Assembly (NCBI GenBank): GCA_963838735.1
Contig: CAWISG010000012.1
Coordinates: 1-64,000 of the forward strand
Source: Parerythrobacter_A sp963838735
GTDB taxonomy: Bacteria; Pseudomonadota; Alphaproteobacteria; Sphingomonadales; Sphingomonadaceae
Direction: 5' to 3'
Length of the DNA stretch: 64,000 bases
Position 1 is the first letter of the stretch; each line of letters starts with the position of its first letter. The notes under the pieces are model-generated. The model was not told where the DNA came from and made no database searches. It saw nothing but the letters and a program-made list of their open reading frames with translations. Positions 43,402 through 52,219 of the stretch are shown in pieces. The translations under genes and the position numbers were made by a program.

Positions 43402-44853
43402 ATGACGGATGCGCGCGATAATGACGGGGAGACCATGCTGCGCGACGCCGTGCCGGTGGAGGATGCGCCTGCGCCGGACGACCGCATCGACGATGAACGG
43501 CTGGACACCGAGAACACGCTGAAGCCCGAATTCGTGCGCGCGGTGCGGGCCGCGCTGAACGACGGGATCGACGGCACTGTTTACGCTTTGGTCGAGCCGC
43601 TGCATCCAGCCGACATCGCCGATCTGGTCGAGTTGCTGGAGCGCGACGAGCGGCTGCAACTCACCGCCGCGATCACCGACCTGATGAGTTCGGATGTAGT
43701 GGCCGAACTGAACGATTTCGTGCGGGAAGACATGATGGAGGCGCTGCCCGCCGATGCGGTGGCGGCCATTGCGGAACAGCTGGAGACGGACGACGCGGTC
43801 CAGCTGATCGAAGACCTCGACGATGCGGACCAGATGGCCGTGTTGGCCGAGCTGGACGAAGACGACCGCGTCGCCATCCAGAGCGCGCTGGCCTATCCGG
43901 AGGAAACCGCCGGGCGCCTGATGAGCCGCGATGCGGTGGCGGTGCCCGAACACCTGACCGTTGGCGACCTGATCGATTACCTGCGCAAATCGGGCGACCT
44001 CGCCAACGATTTCTACGAAATATTCGTGGTCGATCACGCGCACCATCCGGTCGGCACCTGCCAGCTGAGCTGGGTACTGCGCGCGCCGCGCTCTATCGCG
44101 CTGTCCGATGTTATGAAGCGCGACCAGACGCTGATCCCGGTTGGTCTGGATCAGGAAGAAGTCGCGCTGATGTTCCAGAAATACGCACTCATCAGCGCCG
44201 CCGTGGTGGACCAGGACGGGCGGCTGGTCGGGCAGATGACGGTGGACGATATCGTTCACATCATTTCCGAAGAAGCGCAGGAAGACGCCATGCTGCTGTC
44301 CGGCGCGGGCGAAGGCGATATCAACGAACCGATCCGCGAGGCCTATGGCGCGCGCGTACGGTGGCTGGTCGCCAATCTGGGCACCGCGCTCATCGCAAGC
44401 CTCATCATCGCGGCATTCGGCGCTGCTATCGAGCGGCTGGTGGCGCTGGCGATCCTGATGCCGATCGTCGCCAGCATCGGTGGGAACGCGGGCACGCAGA
44501 CGATGGCGGTAGCCGTACGGGCCATTGCGATGAACCAGCTGACGCAAGCCAATACCGGGCGCATCCTGCTGCGCGAATTGCGGGTCGCGTTGCTGAACGG
44601 TGTGACAATCGCGGTACTCGTCGGGCTGGCGACGGCGGCGTTTTTCACGCCGATGCTGGGTGTCGTAATCGCCATCGCAATGCTCATAAACATCGTGGTG
44701 GCGGGGCTGGCCGGTGTGCTGGTACCGGTGATCTTCGACCGCTTGAAGCAGGACCCCGCCGTCGCCAGTTCGGTGTTCGTGACGATGATAACGGACTCGA
44801 TGGGCTTCTTCGCCTTCCTCGGTCTGGCGGTGGCCGCCGGACTGGCAGGCTGA
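43402..44853 (+). CDS. mgtE: Magnesium transporter MgtE
   Basis: This 483-residue protein has the MgtE N-terminal acidic domain (VEPLHPADIADLVELLERDE, QLETDDAVQLIEDLDDADQM), a CBS pair and a C-terminal membrane domain of about five helices with the pore signature IVASIGGNAGTQTMAVAVRA and VFVTMITDSMGFFAFLG. It is a Mg-gated channel. The ATG at 43402 (MTDARDND) is preferred; an ATG 48 bp upstream is possible. DUF1489 follows after 6 bp. Confidence 0.94.
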   Translation: MTDARDNDGETMLRDAVPVEDAPAPDDRIDDERLDTENTLKPEFVRAVRAALNDGIDGTVYALVEPLHPADIADLVELLERDERLQLTAAITDLMSSDVVAELNDFVREDMMEALPADAVAAIAEQLETDDAVQLIEDLDDADQMAVLAELDEDDRVAIQSALAYPEETAGRLMSRDAVAVPEHLTVGDLIDYLRKSGDLANDFYEIFVVDHAHHPVGTCQLSWVLRAPRSIALSDVMKRDQTLIPVGLDQEEVALMFQKYALISAAVVDQDGRLVGQMTVDDIVHIISEEAQEDAMLLSGAGEGDINEPIREAYGARVRWLVANLGTALIASLIIAAFGAAIERLVALAILMPIVASIGGNAGTQTMAVAVRAIAMNQLTQANTGRILLRELRVALLNGVTIAVLVGLATAAFFTPMLGVVIAIAMLINIVVAGLAGVLVPVIFDRLKQDPAVASSVFVTMITDSMGFFAFLGLAVAAGLAG

Positions 44854-44859
44854 GACGGA

Positions 44860-45255
44860 ATGGCGCTATCCATCACCAAGATCGCCTATCGCAGCCAGAG
44901 CATCCACACCCTGCGCGCATGGGTCGAGGGGCAGGCCGAGGGCGCGGTGATGACCACCCGCTACCTGCCCAAGCGACACGCGGAAATGGAGGGCGGTTCG
45001 CTGTACTGGATACATGACCATGCCCTCGTGGCACGCAGCCCGATCCGTGACTTCCGCGAGTCCGCCGACGGACGCTGGAACATCATCCTCGAACCGCGCC
45101 TGATCCTCGTGGAAGCCCGCTATAAACGCGCGCATCAGGGCTGGCGCTATCTGGAGGAAAGCAAGGCCCCGCGCGACCTTGCCGATGATGAGCAGACCGG
45201 CGACGTACTCCCGGGCAAGCTGCATAACAAGCTGCGCAAGCTGGGGTTGGCCTAA
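44860..45255 (+). CDS. DUF1489 family protein
   Basis: The 131-residue protein matches the alphaproteobacterial DUF1489 family: TTRYLPKRHAEMEGGSLYWI, RSPIRDFRE, RWNIILEPRLILVEA and FRGWRYLE-like AHQGWRYLEESKAPRDL. No function is known. It is 6 bp downstream of mgtE and convergent with the FrnE-type gene. Confidence 0.88.
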   Translation: MALSITKIAYRSQSIHTLRAWVEGQAEGAVMTTRYLPKRHAEMEGGSLYWIHDHALVARSPIRDFRESADGRWNIILEPRLILVEARYKRAHQGWRYLEESKAPRDLADDEQTGDVLPGKLHNKLRKLGLA

Positions 45256-45257
45256 AT

Positions 45258-45935
45258 TCAGGCGGTCTTCTGTGCGACGCGGCGCAGGACGTTGACGTAT
45301 GTATCGCGGCCCTGAGCGCCGGGCACGAGAAACGTGCCACCGATTACCATCGCCGGAACGCCGGTGATGTTTGCTTCACGCGCGGCAGCCTGTTCGACGC
45401 GGACCTTCTGTTGCAACTCTTCGTCATCGAGTGCAGCGGCGGCGGCGCTCCTATCGAAGCCTAATCTATCGGCAAGCGCTAGCAAGACCTCGCTCCGCCC
45501 GATCTTTTCCCGCCGGTGAAAATGCGCCGCGAACAGTTCCAGTTTCAGTTCGGTCTGCCGCGCCGCATCATGCGCCTCCAACGCCCATGCCAGCAGCACA
45601 TGCGCGTCGAACGTATTCCACATCATCGCTGGCGGTGCAGGGTCCGGGCCGGTGTAATCCAGCGACACGCCTGCATCGCGCGCCGCTGTTGCCATCTGCA
45701 CCTGCACCGCCTTTGCATCGGCAACCGACCGCCTGTATTTCTTCGCGATATGCGCGGTGCGTTCTTCGCCGTTGGCAGGCATATCGGGGTTCAGCTCGAA
45801 CGGCAGCCAGCGGATATCGGCCGCAATTTCGCCGTCCAGTGCGGCAAGCGCCTGTTGCAACTGGCCCCAGCCGACAAGGCACCACGGGCACATGATATCG
45901 GACCAGATCGCGATATCGAGTGTGCGCGCCGTCAT
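45258..45935 (-). CDS. DsbA-family oxidoreductase, FrnE type
   Basis: This 225-residue cytoplasmic DsbA-like protein has the active site SDIMCPWCLVGWGQL (CPWC) and the FrnE pattern RWLPFELNPDMPANGEER, HVLLAWALEAH and NITGVPAMVIGGTFLVPGAQ. FrnE proteins are thiol isomerases or polyketide-related oxidoreductases. The ATG at 45935 overlaps the nudC stop (ATGA); an upstream start eight codons earlier is less likely. Confidence 0.92.
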   Translation of the reverse strand: MTARTLDIAIWSDIMCPWCLVGWGQLQQALAALDGEIAADIRWLPFELNPDMPANGEERTAHIAKKYRRSVADAKAVQVQMATAARDAGVSLDYTGPDPAPPAMMWNTFDAHVLLAWALEAHDAARQTELKLELFAAHFHRREKIGRSEVLLALADRLGFDRSAAAAALDDEELQQKVRVEQAAAREANITGVPAMVIGGTFLVPGAQGRDTYVNVLRRVAQKTA

Positions 45936-46807
45936 GCGAGTGGTCTTCGGGCCAGCCACCAGCGGATAAGGTGCGAGGCGATCGCCTGTTTCGGCGGCAT
46001 GGTCAGAGGCGCGCCCGCCTTGCCATCTGCTGCCGCCTGTATCTCGGCGCGCTTGAACCAGCGCGCATCGGCCAGTTCGGTTTCATCCAGCAGTATGTCG
46101 CGCCCTTCGCCAACGGAATGACAGCCCATCATCAACTGCGAGGGAAACGGCCATGGCTGGCTGGCGATATAGCGCACGTCGCGCGCCACCACGCCCGTTT
46201 CCTCCAGCACCTCGCGCGCCACCGCTTCCTCGATACTTTCTCCGGGTTCCACGAAGCCCGCCAGTGCCGAATACGCGCGTTCCGGCCATCCCCTGCCCCG
46301 CCCCAGCAGCAAGTCTCCTTCGTTTTCGACCAGCATGATGGTGACCGGATCGGTACGCGGGAAATGGTTCGCACTGCATTGCGTGCAATTGCGCTGCCAG
46401 CCGCCCTTTGCCAGCATGGTCGCGCTGCCGCAATTCGCGCAGTGGCGGTGGCGCGCGTGCCAGTCGACCAGGCTGCGCGCGCCGCCATACAGCGCAAGGT
46501 CGTCGGCAGGCAGCGTCGCCATCAAAGACCACAGCGCCGGGTTCGCCATGCGTGGGCTGGCATCGCCCTGCACTGGCACGGCAGCGAAGCAGGGCTTCTC
46601 TTTATCAAGACCCAGGAACACAAGTTCGGCATCGTGTGGCGCGTCGGCCAGCGTGCCCCAGACAAGCCGCGCGTCGGCGTCGAGCGAAGGCAACAACCCA
46701 TCCAGCAGCAGCAATCGCGCCCGCCACGTCATCAGACCGGCCAGCGCTTCGGGATCGGCACGCAGATTGTCGGCGCGGTCCAGCCGCGATCCGGTAAATG
46801 CCAGCAA
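45932..46807 (-). CDS. nudC: NAD+ diphosphatase / RNA decapping Nudix enzyme
   Basis: The 291-residue NudC has an N-terminal domain, a four-cysteine zinc ribbon (CANCG with CTQC) and the Nudix box GFVEPGESIEEAVAREVLEE followed by TG. SQPWPFPSQLM is the NudC SQPWPFPxS signature. It cleaves NADH and removes NAD caps from RNA. It overlaps the FrnE gene by 4 bp and lies 3 bp after the CubicO hydrolase stop. Confidence 0.95.
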   Translation of the reverse strand: MLAFTGSRLDRADNLRADPEALAGLMTWRARLLLLDGLLPSLDADARLVWGTLADAPHDAELVFLGLDKEKPCFAAVPVQGDASPRMANPALWSLMATLPADDLALYGGARSLVDWHARHRHCANCGSATMLAKGGWQRNCTQCSANHFPRTDPVTIMLVENEGDLLLGRGRGWPERAYSALAGFVEPGESIEEAVAREVLEETGVVARDVRYIASQPWPFPSQLMMGCHSVGEGRDILLDETELADARWFKRAEIQAAADGKAGAPLTMPPKQAIASHLIRWWLARRPLA

Positions 46808-46810
46808 GGT

Positions 46811-48136
46811 TCAGGCCGCGTCCGGAATGACGACACCTGCCTGCAAAGCCGCCAGATCCTTCATCACCAGTTCGGGAAACTCGCGCTGAATGCCGTAGGC
46901 TTCGGCGGGCATGTATTGCGTGAAGTTTGCCGCGCGCAGTCCGGTTTCCATTTCCACGAAGGCCGACGTGCCCGCCGCACCGCCCCAGCCGAATGCCTTG
47001 CCGGTCACGCGCCCGCCCGCGCCGAACCGCTGTCCGGCAACCCATGTGCCAGTGAGATCGGCACCACCCGGCAGCAGATCGCCCGTGGCGAGGTCGACGG
47101 TGGCGGCGTCCATCACGCGGGTGCCGTCGATCATGCCGCGCCCCACCAGCATCCGCTGGAACCGGTCGTAGTCGCGCGGGCTGCTGACCAGCCCGGCCCC
47201 GCCGAACGGAAATGCCGGTTCATCGAGATAAATGGACGATGCCGCCATATCTATCGGCAGTGACGTGCCGTTAAGAATGCCATAATTGGTCGTCAGGCGA
47301 CCCACCTCGCTGGCGGGTACGCGGAAATAGGTGCTGTCCATACCGCAGGGCTTGAACAGCCGTTGTTCCAGGAATGTGTCGAACGGCACGCCCGACGCAA
47401 CCTCGATCACCCGGCCCAGCACATCCAGCCCGACCGAGTAGCTCCATTTCGTGCCCGGCTGATAGACCAGTGGCAATGCAGCAATGCCGTCGGCGAATTT
47501 CTCCAGGCTGTCGGTCGGCTTGGCGCGCCCAAGACCGGGGATCGGCAGGCGGCTGACCTGCCCCGGCACCAGCCCGGCTTCCTCATACGCCTTGGTAAGC
47601 GGCCCCTTCTGGACAATGCCATAGCCCAGCCCCGCCGTGTGCGTCATCAGCATCCGCACGGTGACAGGCTGCGCCGCGGGTTCGAGGTTTTCCGGCCCAA
47701 TGCTGCCGTCATATCTCTTCTGCACCATCATCTTCGCAAAGCCGGGAATGAAGTCGGCAACCGGCTGGTCCAGCTTCATTGCGCCGTCTTCGACCAGCAT
47801 CATCGCGGCAATCCCGGTGATAGGTTTGGTCTGCGAATAGATGCGATACAGCGTATCCATTCCCGCCGGTGTACTGCCGCCCAGCGCCAATGTGCCGCGC
47901 GCAATCATGTCTGGCGCATCCTGCCCAAAGCCCATCGTGGCGACCATGTTGGCGACTTTGCCGCTGGAAACATACTCCTCCACCGCCGCCAGCACCGATG
48001 GCCAGTGCTGGCCATGCGCAAAGGCGCGCGATGCGTGCAGCGCAGCGGACGCGGTGATGCTGGCGGCGAACAGCGCGCCACCCCGTAGCAGCGCGCGTCG
48101 CGACAGCGGGGACGTTTCGAAACTGCGGTAGGCCAT
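46811..48136 (-). CDS. CubicO-type serine hydrolase with Tat signal
   Basis: This 441-residue protein begins with a twin-arginine signal (SRRALLRGGALFAASITA), so it is exported folded. The beta-lactamase class C fold has the SxxK nucleophile in YSQTKPITG. The usual Tyr-x-Asn is KWSYSVGLDVLG, with Val in place of Asn. Late motifs include FGWGGAAGTSAFVEMET. It is an esterase or peptidase of unknown substrate. AGAGGA lies nine bases before the ATG at 48136. Confidence 0.9.
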   Translation of the reverse strand: MAYRSFETSPLSRRALLRGGALFAASITASAALHASRAFAHGQHWPSVLAAVEEYVSSGKVANMVATMGFGQDAPDMIARGTLALGGSTPAGMDTLYRIYSQTKPITGIAAMMLVEDGAMKLDQPVADFIPGFAKMMVQKRYDGSIGPENLEPAAQPVTVRMLMTHTAGLGYGIVQKGPLTKAYEEAGLVPGQVSRLPIPGLGRAKPTDSLEKFADGIAALPLVYQPGTKWSYSVGLDVLGRVIEVASGVPFDTFLEQRLFKPCGMDSTYFRVPASEVGRLTTNYGILNGTSLPIDMAASSIYLDEPAFPFGGAGLVSSPRDYDRFQRMLVGRGMIDGTRVMDAATVDLATGDLLPGGADLTGTWVAGQRFGAGGRVTGKAFGWGGAAGTSAFVEMETGLRAANFTQYMPAEAYGIQREFPELVMKDLAALQAGVVIPDAA

Positions 48137-48193
48137 AGACGCGATCCTCTTGATATCTTCGATCGAAGGGGTTGGGCGATGAAGGCCCACAGG

Positions 48194-49294
48194 TCAATCG
48201 CCCGTACGCGACTGGCCCGTACGCGATTGGTTCGTACGCGACTGGTAAGTAAGCGACTGGGGTGTCATGGCCAGCCGCGCTGCCTTGACAAACAGGGTCG
48301 GCAGTCCGGCCGCTGCGATATCGGCAAGCGGCCACCATTCGCCCCGGCCAGGCGGTTCGGCAGGTTCGAGCGCGCGCAGGACGATCAGTTCCAACGAGAA
48401 ATGGGTGAAGACATGGCGTACCGTGCCGCAATCGGTCCAGCTATCTATCTTGCTACCTGCCCCATCCTTGCGTGCGTTCCAGCCATCGCCGGGCAGCGCG
48501 CGCATTCCGGCGAACACGCCTTTGGCGGGGCGGGTGACGAGCCAGATCTGCCCGCCCCGCTCATACCAGTAAGCATGCCCGCGCCGCACCGGTTTCGCGC
48601 GTTTGGGCGCTTTCACCGGATAGCGTTCCGGATCGCCGTCACGCCGCCCATTGCAATGCGCCTGCACCGGGCACAGCAGGCAGCGCGGCGAGCGCGATGT
48701 GCATATAGTCGCGCCCAGATCCATCATCGCCTGCGCGAAATCGCCCGCGCGCGTGCCGGGCGTTATGGTATCGGTCTTGCCGCGGATGGCTTCGCGCGCT
48801 TTTGGCAAAGGCTGGTCGATAGCGAAAAGGCGCGACACCACCCGCTCCACATTCGCATCTACCACCACGGCGCGTTGCCCGAATGCGATGGCGGCAATGG
48901 CGGCGGCGGTATAGGCACCCAGTCCCGGCAAGGCGCGAAGCACCGCCTCGGTACGCGGGAAGGCGCCAGCCACCGCCACCAGCCGCGCGGTTTTCACCAG
49001 ATTGCGCGCACGAGAATAATAACCCAGCCCCGCCCACGCCGCCATGATGTCGGCTTCGGGCGCGGCCGCGAGGTCGTCTACAGTCGGCCAGCGTTTCAGG
49101 AACGCTGCAAAATACGGTTTTACCGCCGCAACGGTGGTTTGTTGCAGCATTATTTCGGACAGCCATACGGCGTAGGGATCGGGCGGGGGCGCACCGGGTG
49201 GCGCGCGCCATGGCAGAGCGCGGGCATGGTGGTCGTACCAGGCCAGCAGGTTCGTCGATATCGTCGGGGAAGGAGAAGCGGCGCTGGTGGTCAC
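48194..49294 (-). CDS. mutY: A/G-specific adenine DNA glycosylase
   Basis: The 366-residue MutY has WLSEIMLQQTTV with the catalytic Glu, the helix-hairpin-helix LPGLGAYTAAAIAAIAFG followed by the catalytic Asp in VVVDANVERVV, and an Fe-S cluster loop CTSRSPRCLLCPVQAHC (C-x6-C-x2-C-x5-C). A C-terminal MutT-like domain follows. It removes A opposite 8-oxoG. The last 20 residues are a pentapeptide repeat (QSLTY, QSRTN, QSRTG, QSRTG) encoded by four 15-bp units. The start appears to be GTG 49294. Confidence 0.95.
   Translation of the reverse strand: MTTSAASPSPTISTNLLAWYDHHARALPWRAPPGAPPPDPYAVWLSEIMLQQTTVAAVKPYFAAFLKRWPTVDDLAAAPEADIMAAWAGLGYYSRARNLVKTARLVAVAGAFPRTEAVLRALPGLGAYTAAAIAAIAFGQRAVVVDANVERVVSRLFAIDQPLPKAREAIRGKTDTITPGTRAGDFAQAMMDLGATICTSRSPRCLLCPVQAHCNGRRDGDPERYPVKAPKRAKPVRRGHAYWYERGGQIWLVTRPAKGVFAGMRALPGDGWNARKDGAGSKIDSWTDCGTVRHVFTHFSLELIVLRALEPAEPPGRGEWWPLADIAAAGLPTLFVKAARLAMTPQSLTYQSRTNQSRTGQSRTGD
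48200..48259. repeat. Four 15-bp tandem units at the 3' end of mutY
   Basis: The units begin at 48200, 48215, 48230 and 48245. Three are almost identical (GCCCGTACGCGACTG with one or two changes); the fourth is diverged (GTAAGTAAGCGACTG). They are in frame with mutY and encode four copies of QSxTx. Copy number may vary between strains. Confidence 0.9.
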
Positions 49295-49308
49295 CCGTCG
49301 GCTATGCC

Positions 49309-49890
49309 ATGATGCGCCGCGCTATGGAACGCGAACCGCCCTCCTCTCCCGAATCTGGCCGAAAGCGTCGCGCGCCTGTAAAAAAGGGACGCGTTGCGCG
49401 ACCGTACGAGCGCCCCCGTGGCGGCCCGGCCCGCGCCATATCCGACCTGATGCCGCAAATCGGGCGCACCGCGTTTCGCCGCTTCGGGTTCGTTCAATCG
49501 AACGTCGTTACCCGCTGGCCCGAAATTGTCGGCGCGCGACATGCCGCCGTTTGCGCGCCTGAAGCCATTCGCTTTCCACCGGGCGAAAAGGCGGACGGCA
49601 TCCTGCAGATCGTGGTTATACCGGCCCACGCGCCATTGATCCAACACGTCGTCCCCGAAATCATGGAACGGGTGAACCGCTTTTTCGGCTATAGCGCCGT
49701 CGCACGTGTCAAATTGCGGCAAGGTGCGGTTAAGCCGCCAGCGGTAGAAGCGCCCAAACCGCCGCCTTCGCTCAAGCCCATCCCGATGGAACTGGGGGAC
49801 AGCCTGCGCGATATTGGCGACCCCGAATTGCGCACCGTACTTGAATCGCTGGCACGCAGTCTATCCCACGATACATCCGGCAAGGAATGA
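49309..49890 (+). CDS. dciA: DUF721 protein, probable DciA helicase loader
   Basis: This 193-residue protein has a basic N-terminus and a DUF721 domain (ISDLMPQIGRTAFRRFG, VTRWPEIVGARHAAVCAPEA, ILQIVVIPAHAPLIQHVVPE). DUF721 is now known as DciA, the ancestral loader of the DnaB helicase. Bacteria lacking DnaC use it. The start is uncertain: ATG 49309, ATG 49312 or ATG 49324, and a frame stays open back to 49198 across the mutY start. It overlaps the next gene by 4 bp. Confidence 0.8.
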   Translation: MMRRAMEREPPSSPESGRKRRAPVKKGRVARPYERPRGGPARAISDLMPQIGRTAFRRFGFVQSNVVTRWPEIVGARHAAVCAPEAIRFPPGEKADGILQIVVIPAHAPLIQHVVPEIMERVNRFFGYSAVARVKLRQGAVKPPAVEAPKPPPSLKPIPMELGDSLRDIGDPELRTVLESLARSLSHDTSGKE

Positions 49891-51356
49891 ACCAACCGAT
49901 GACTTTGTATTCCATCCTGCGCACAGGCGGGCTGGCGCTTGCTATCGGCATGGCGCAGCCCGTTCTTGCCGAGCCATATCACGCGCAAGTGCAGGCGGGC
50001 GAACGCGCCTATACAATCGGCAATGCCGAAGCGGAAACGCAGCTGATCGAGTTCGTCAGCTATACCTGTCCGCATTGCGCGACTTTCGCCAGGGAGGGGG
50101 AGCCTGCGCTGCAGTTTGCCTATATCGGGTCGGGCAAGCTGGCGCTGGAGATACGCTCCTACATTCGCAACCCGATCGATCTGGTGGCGACCATGCTGGC
50201 GCAATGTGGCGATAGCGACCGGTTCGTGCGCAACCACACGATGCTGATGATGTCGCAAGGCACTTGGCTACCCATCGCCCAGCGCGCGACACCCGCGCAG
50301 GTTGCCCGCTGGACGTTGACGGACAAGGCGGCGGCACGGCGCAATATCGCGTCCGACTTCGGCTTTTACGAAGCGTTCGAGACGCGCGGCTATGCGCGTC
50401 CCGATATCGACCGGTGCCTGTCTGACGATGCCGTGGCAGACCGGTTGGTGGCCAACACTGTCGCCGACGCAAAAGAGTTCGGCGTGCGCGGCACACCCAG
50501 TTTCGCGCTTGACGGCACGTTGCTTGCGCGTGTGCATGACTGGACCGCGCTGCAAACCGCGTTAAAAGACCCGCCGACCGAATATACAGCTGCCGGAACC
50601 TGCCCGATGACGCTATTTAACCGCTCCGCAATTCTTGCCATGATCGCCGCGCCCGTGACGCTGGCCCTTGCCGGTTGCGGCTCTGCGGACGAAGCCGCCG
50701 TTACCAACGGCGAACCGGTTGCCGCTATCCCCGCGCCCGACGGCACGCAATGGGTCGATACCGTTACCGTGACGGAGGCCGACGGCTACACGCTGGGCAA
50801 CCCCGACGCGCCGATCACGCTTATCGAATACGCATCCCTGACGTGCCCAGCCTGTGCGATGTTTTCCGCCGAGGCGGTGGAACCTCTCAAGAACGACTAC
50901 ATCGCCAGCGGGCGCGTGAAGTATGAGTTGCGCAACCAGATCCACGGACCGCACGATCTCGCGCTGGCGACGTTGGTGCGCTGCGGCGACGATGCGACGT
51001 TCCATCCTTTGTCGGAGCAGGTCTGGGCGAACCTTAACGCCATTCTCGACCCGATCATCCAGAACGGTCAGGCGGTCCAGCAGGCGGTGTCGCTCCCGGC
51101 CGAACAGCGACTGGTCCGCATTGCCGAGATCGGCGGTTTCTTTGATTTCTTCGCTGCCCGTGGACTGAGCGCGGACCAGGCCCGCAGCTGCCTCGCCGAC
51201 GAGGCAGTCTATTCGGCCATTGCGGAGCGGAGCAACACGCAATCGCGCGAGCTGGATGTCAGCGGCACGCCGACATTCTTCATCAACAACACGAAGGCCG
51301 ATGCGAACGACTGGGCGAGTGTTGAGCAGTTGCTGAAGGACGCCGGCGCCCGATGA
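49887..51356 (+). CDS. Fusion of two DsbA-like thioredoxin modules
   Basis: A single 489-codon frame holds two complete DsbA-type proteins. Module 1 (about 1-238) has a signal peptide ending AQPVLAEP and active site CPHC (61-64). At residue 241 a second start-like sequence occurs, MTLFNRSAILAMIAAP then VTLALAGCGS, a typical lipoprotein signal. It is followed by module 2 with CPAC at 320-323. The cis-Pro motifs are GVRGTPSFALDG and DVSGTPTFFINN. No stop separates them. Either a real double DsbA with an internal membrane helix is made, or translation restarts at ATG 50607. A periplasmic disulfide-exchange role is inferred. Confidence 0.9.
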   Translation: MNQPMTLYSILRTGGLALAIGMAQPVLAEPYHAQVQAGERAYTIGNAEAETQLIEFVSYTCPHCATFAREGEPALQFAYIGSGKLALEIRSYIRNPIDLVATMLAQCGDSDRFVRNHTMLMMSQGTWLPIAQRATPAQVARWTLTDKAAARRNIASDFGFYEAFETRGYARPDIDRCLSDDAVADRLVANTVADAKEFGVRGTPSFALDGTLLARVHDWTALQTALKDPPTEYTAAGTCPMTLFNRSAILAMIAAPVTLALAGCGSADEAAVTNGEPVAAIPAPDGTQWVDTVTVTEADGYTLGNPDAPITLIEYASLTCPACAMFSAEAVEPLKNDYIASGRVKYELRNQIHGPHDLALATLVRCGDDATFHPLSEQVWANLNAILDPIIQNGQAVQQAVSLPAEQRLVRIAEIGGFFDFFAARGLSADQARSCLADEAVYSAIAERSNTQSRELDVSGTPTFFINNTKADANDWASVEQLLKDAGAR

Positions 51357-51367
51357 TCGCAGTTTAA

Positions 51368-51829
51368 TCAGGCATCCACGGCGGCAGACAGCGCGTCGCG
51401 GATCGCTTTCAGTTTCGATACCGTTTCGGCAGCCGGGCGTGCGTCTTTTGCGTCCGGCATTTGCCCGAAAAACGTCGCGACCCCGCCGTCGTCTGCCGGT
51501 GCGGTATTGGGGCCAAAGACGCTGGACGGCGTCTCCTCGGCTGTATTTTCGACAGGTTTATCGGGCGCGTTCTCAAGCGCCTGCCGTGCGCCTTTCAGCG
51601 TGTAGCCTTCCTCGTTCACCAGCGCGTCGATGCGCTGGATAACTGCAATGTCATCGCTGCGGTAATAGCGCCGTCCGCCGGCGCGGGTCATCGGCTGGAG
51701 CATGGGAAACTGCTGTTCCCAATAGCGCAGGATATGCGGTTTGATATCCAGCGCGTCGCTTACCTCTCCGATAGTGCGCAGCGCATCCTCGGCCTTTCCG
51801 TCGTCGAAAACTGACCCCCGATCGCTCAC
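51368..51829 (-). CDS. MerR-family transcriptional regulator
   Basis: The 153-residue protein has an N-terminal MerR HTH (RTIGEVSDALDIKPHILRYW and EQQFPMLQPMTRAGGRRYYR). A low-complexity linker and a helical end follow. It lacks Cys metal ligands. The GTG at 51829 overlaps the ihfA stop (GTGA), so ihfA and merR are coupled, as in many alphaproteobacteria. Its target is unknown. Confidence 0.88.
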   Translation of the reverse strand: MSDRGSVFDDGKAEDALRTIGEVSDALDIKPHILRYWEQQFPMLQPMTRAGGRRYYRSDDIAVIQRIDALVNEEGYTLKGARQALENAPDKPVENTAEETPSSVFGPNTAPADDGGVATFFGQMPDAKDARPAAETVSKLKAIRDALSAAVDA

Positions 51830-52131
51830 CCCTTGGCGACCCTGTCTTTCAGCAGCTGGCTGGCGCGGAACGTCATCACCCGGCGCTTTGTAATCGGCAC
51901 TTCCACCCCGGTTTTGGGATTGCGGCCGATACGTTCGCTCTTGTCGCGCAGAACAAAGCTGCCGAAGCCCGAAATCTTCACATTCTCGCCGTTGCTCATC
52001 GCCTCGCACATATGCTTGAGGATGGACTCGACCATTTCCAGCGACTCAGTGCGCGATAACCCCATGCGGCGGTTGATGCTTTCGGCCAGATCGGCGCGTG
52101 TCAGCGTGTTCATCGAACGCGACATTTCCAT
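51826..52131 (-). CDS. ihfA: Integration host factor alpha subunit
   Basis: This 101-residue DNA-bending protein has the HU/IHF fold, with LTRADLAESINRRMGLSR and VKISGFGSFVLRDKSERIGR then NPKTGVEVPI, the arm that inserts a proline into the minor groove. It pairs with IhfB. Two ATGs (52131 and 52125) follow an AAGGAG; the second has the better spacing (ten bases). It is in the fabH-ihfA-merR run on the minus strand. Confidence 0.95.
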   Translation of the reverse strand: MEMSRSMNTLTRADLAESINRRMGLSRTESLEMVESILKHMCEAMSNGENVKISGFGSFVLRDKSERIGRNPKTGVEVPITKRRVMTFRASQLLKDRVAKG

Positions 52132-52219
52132 ATTCTCCTTCGGTCCCCACCTGTAATAACATAACGCAAGATAGCGAAAGAATGCGCGTGCAGCAATGCC
52201 TGCACCCGGTGCAGCAACG

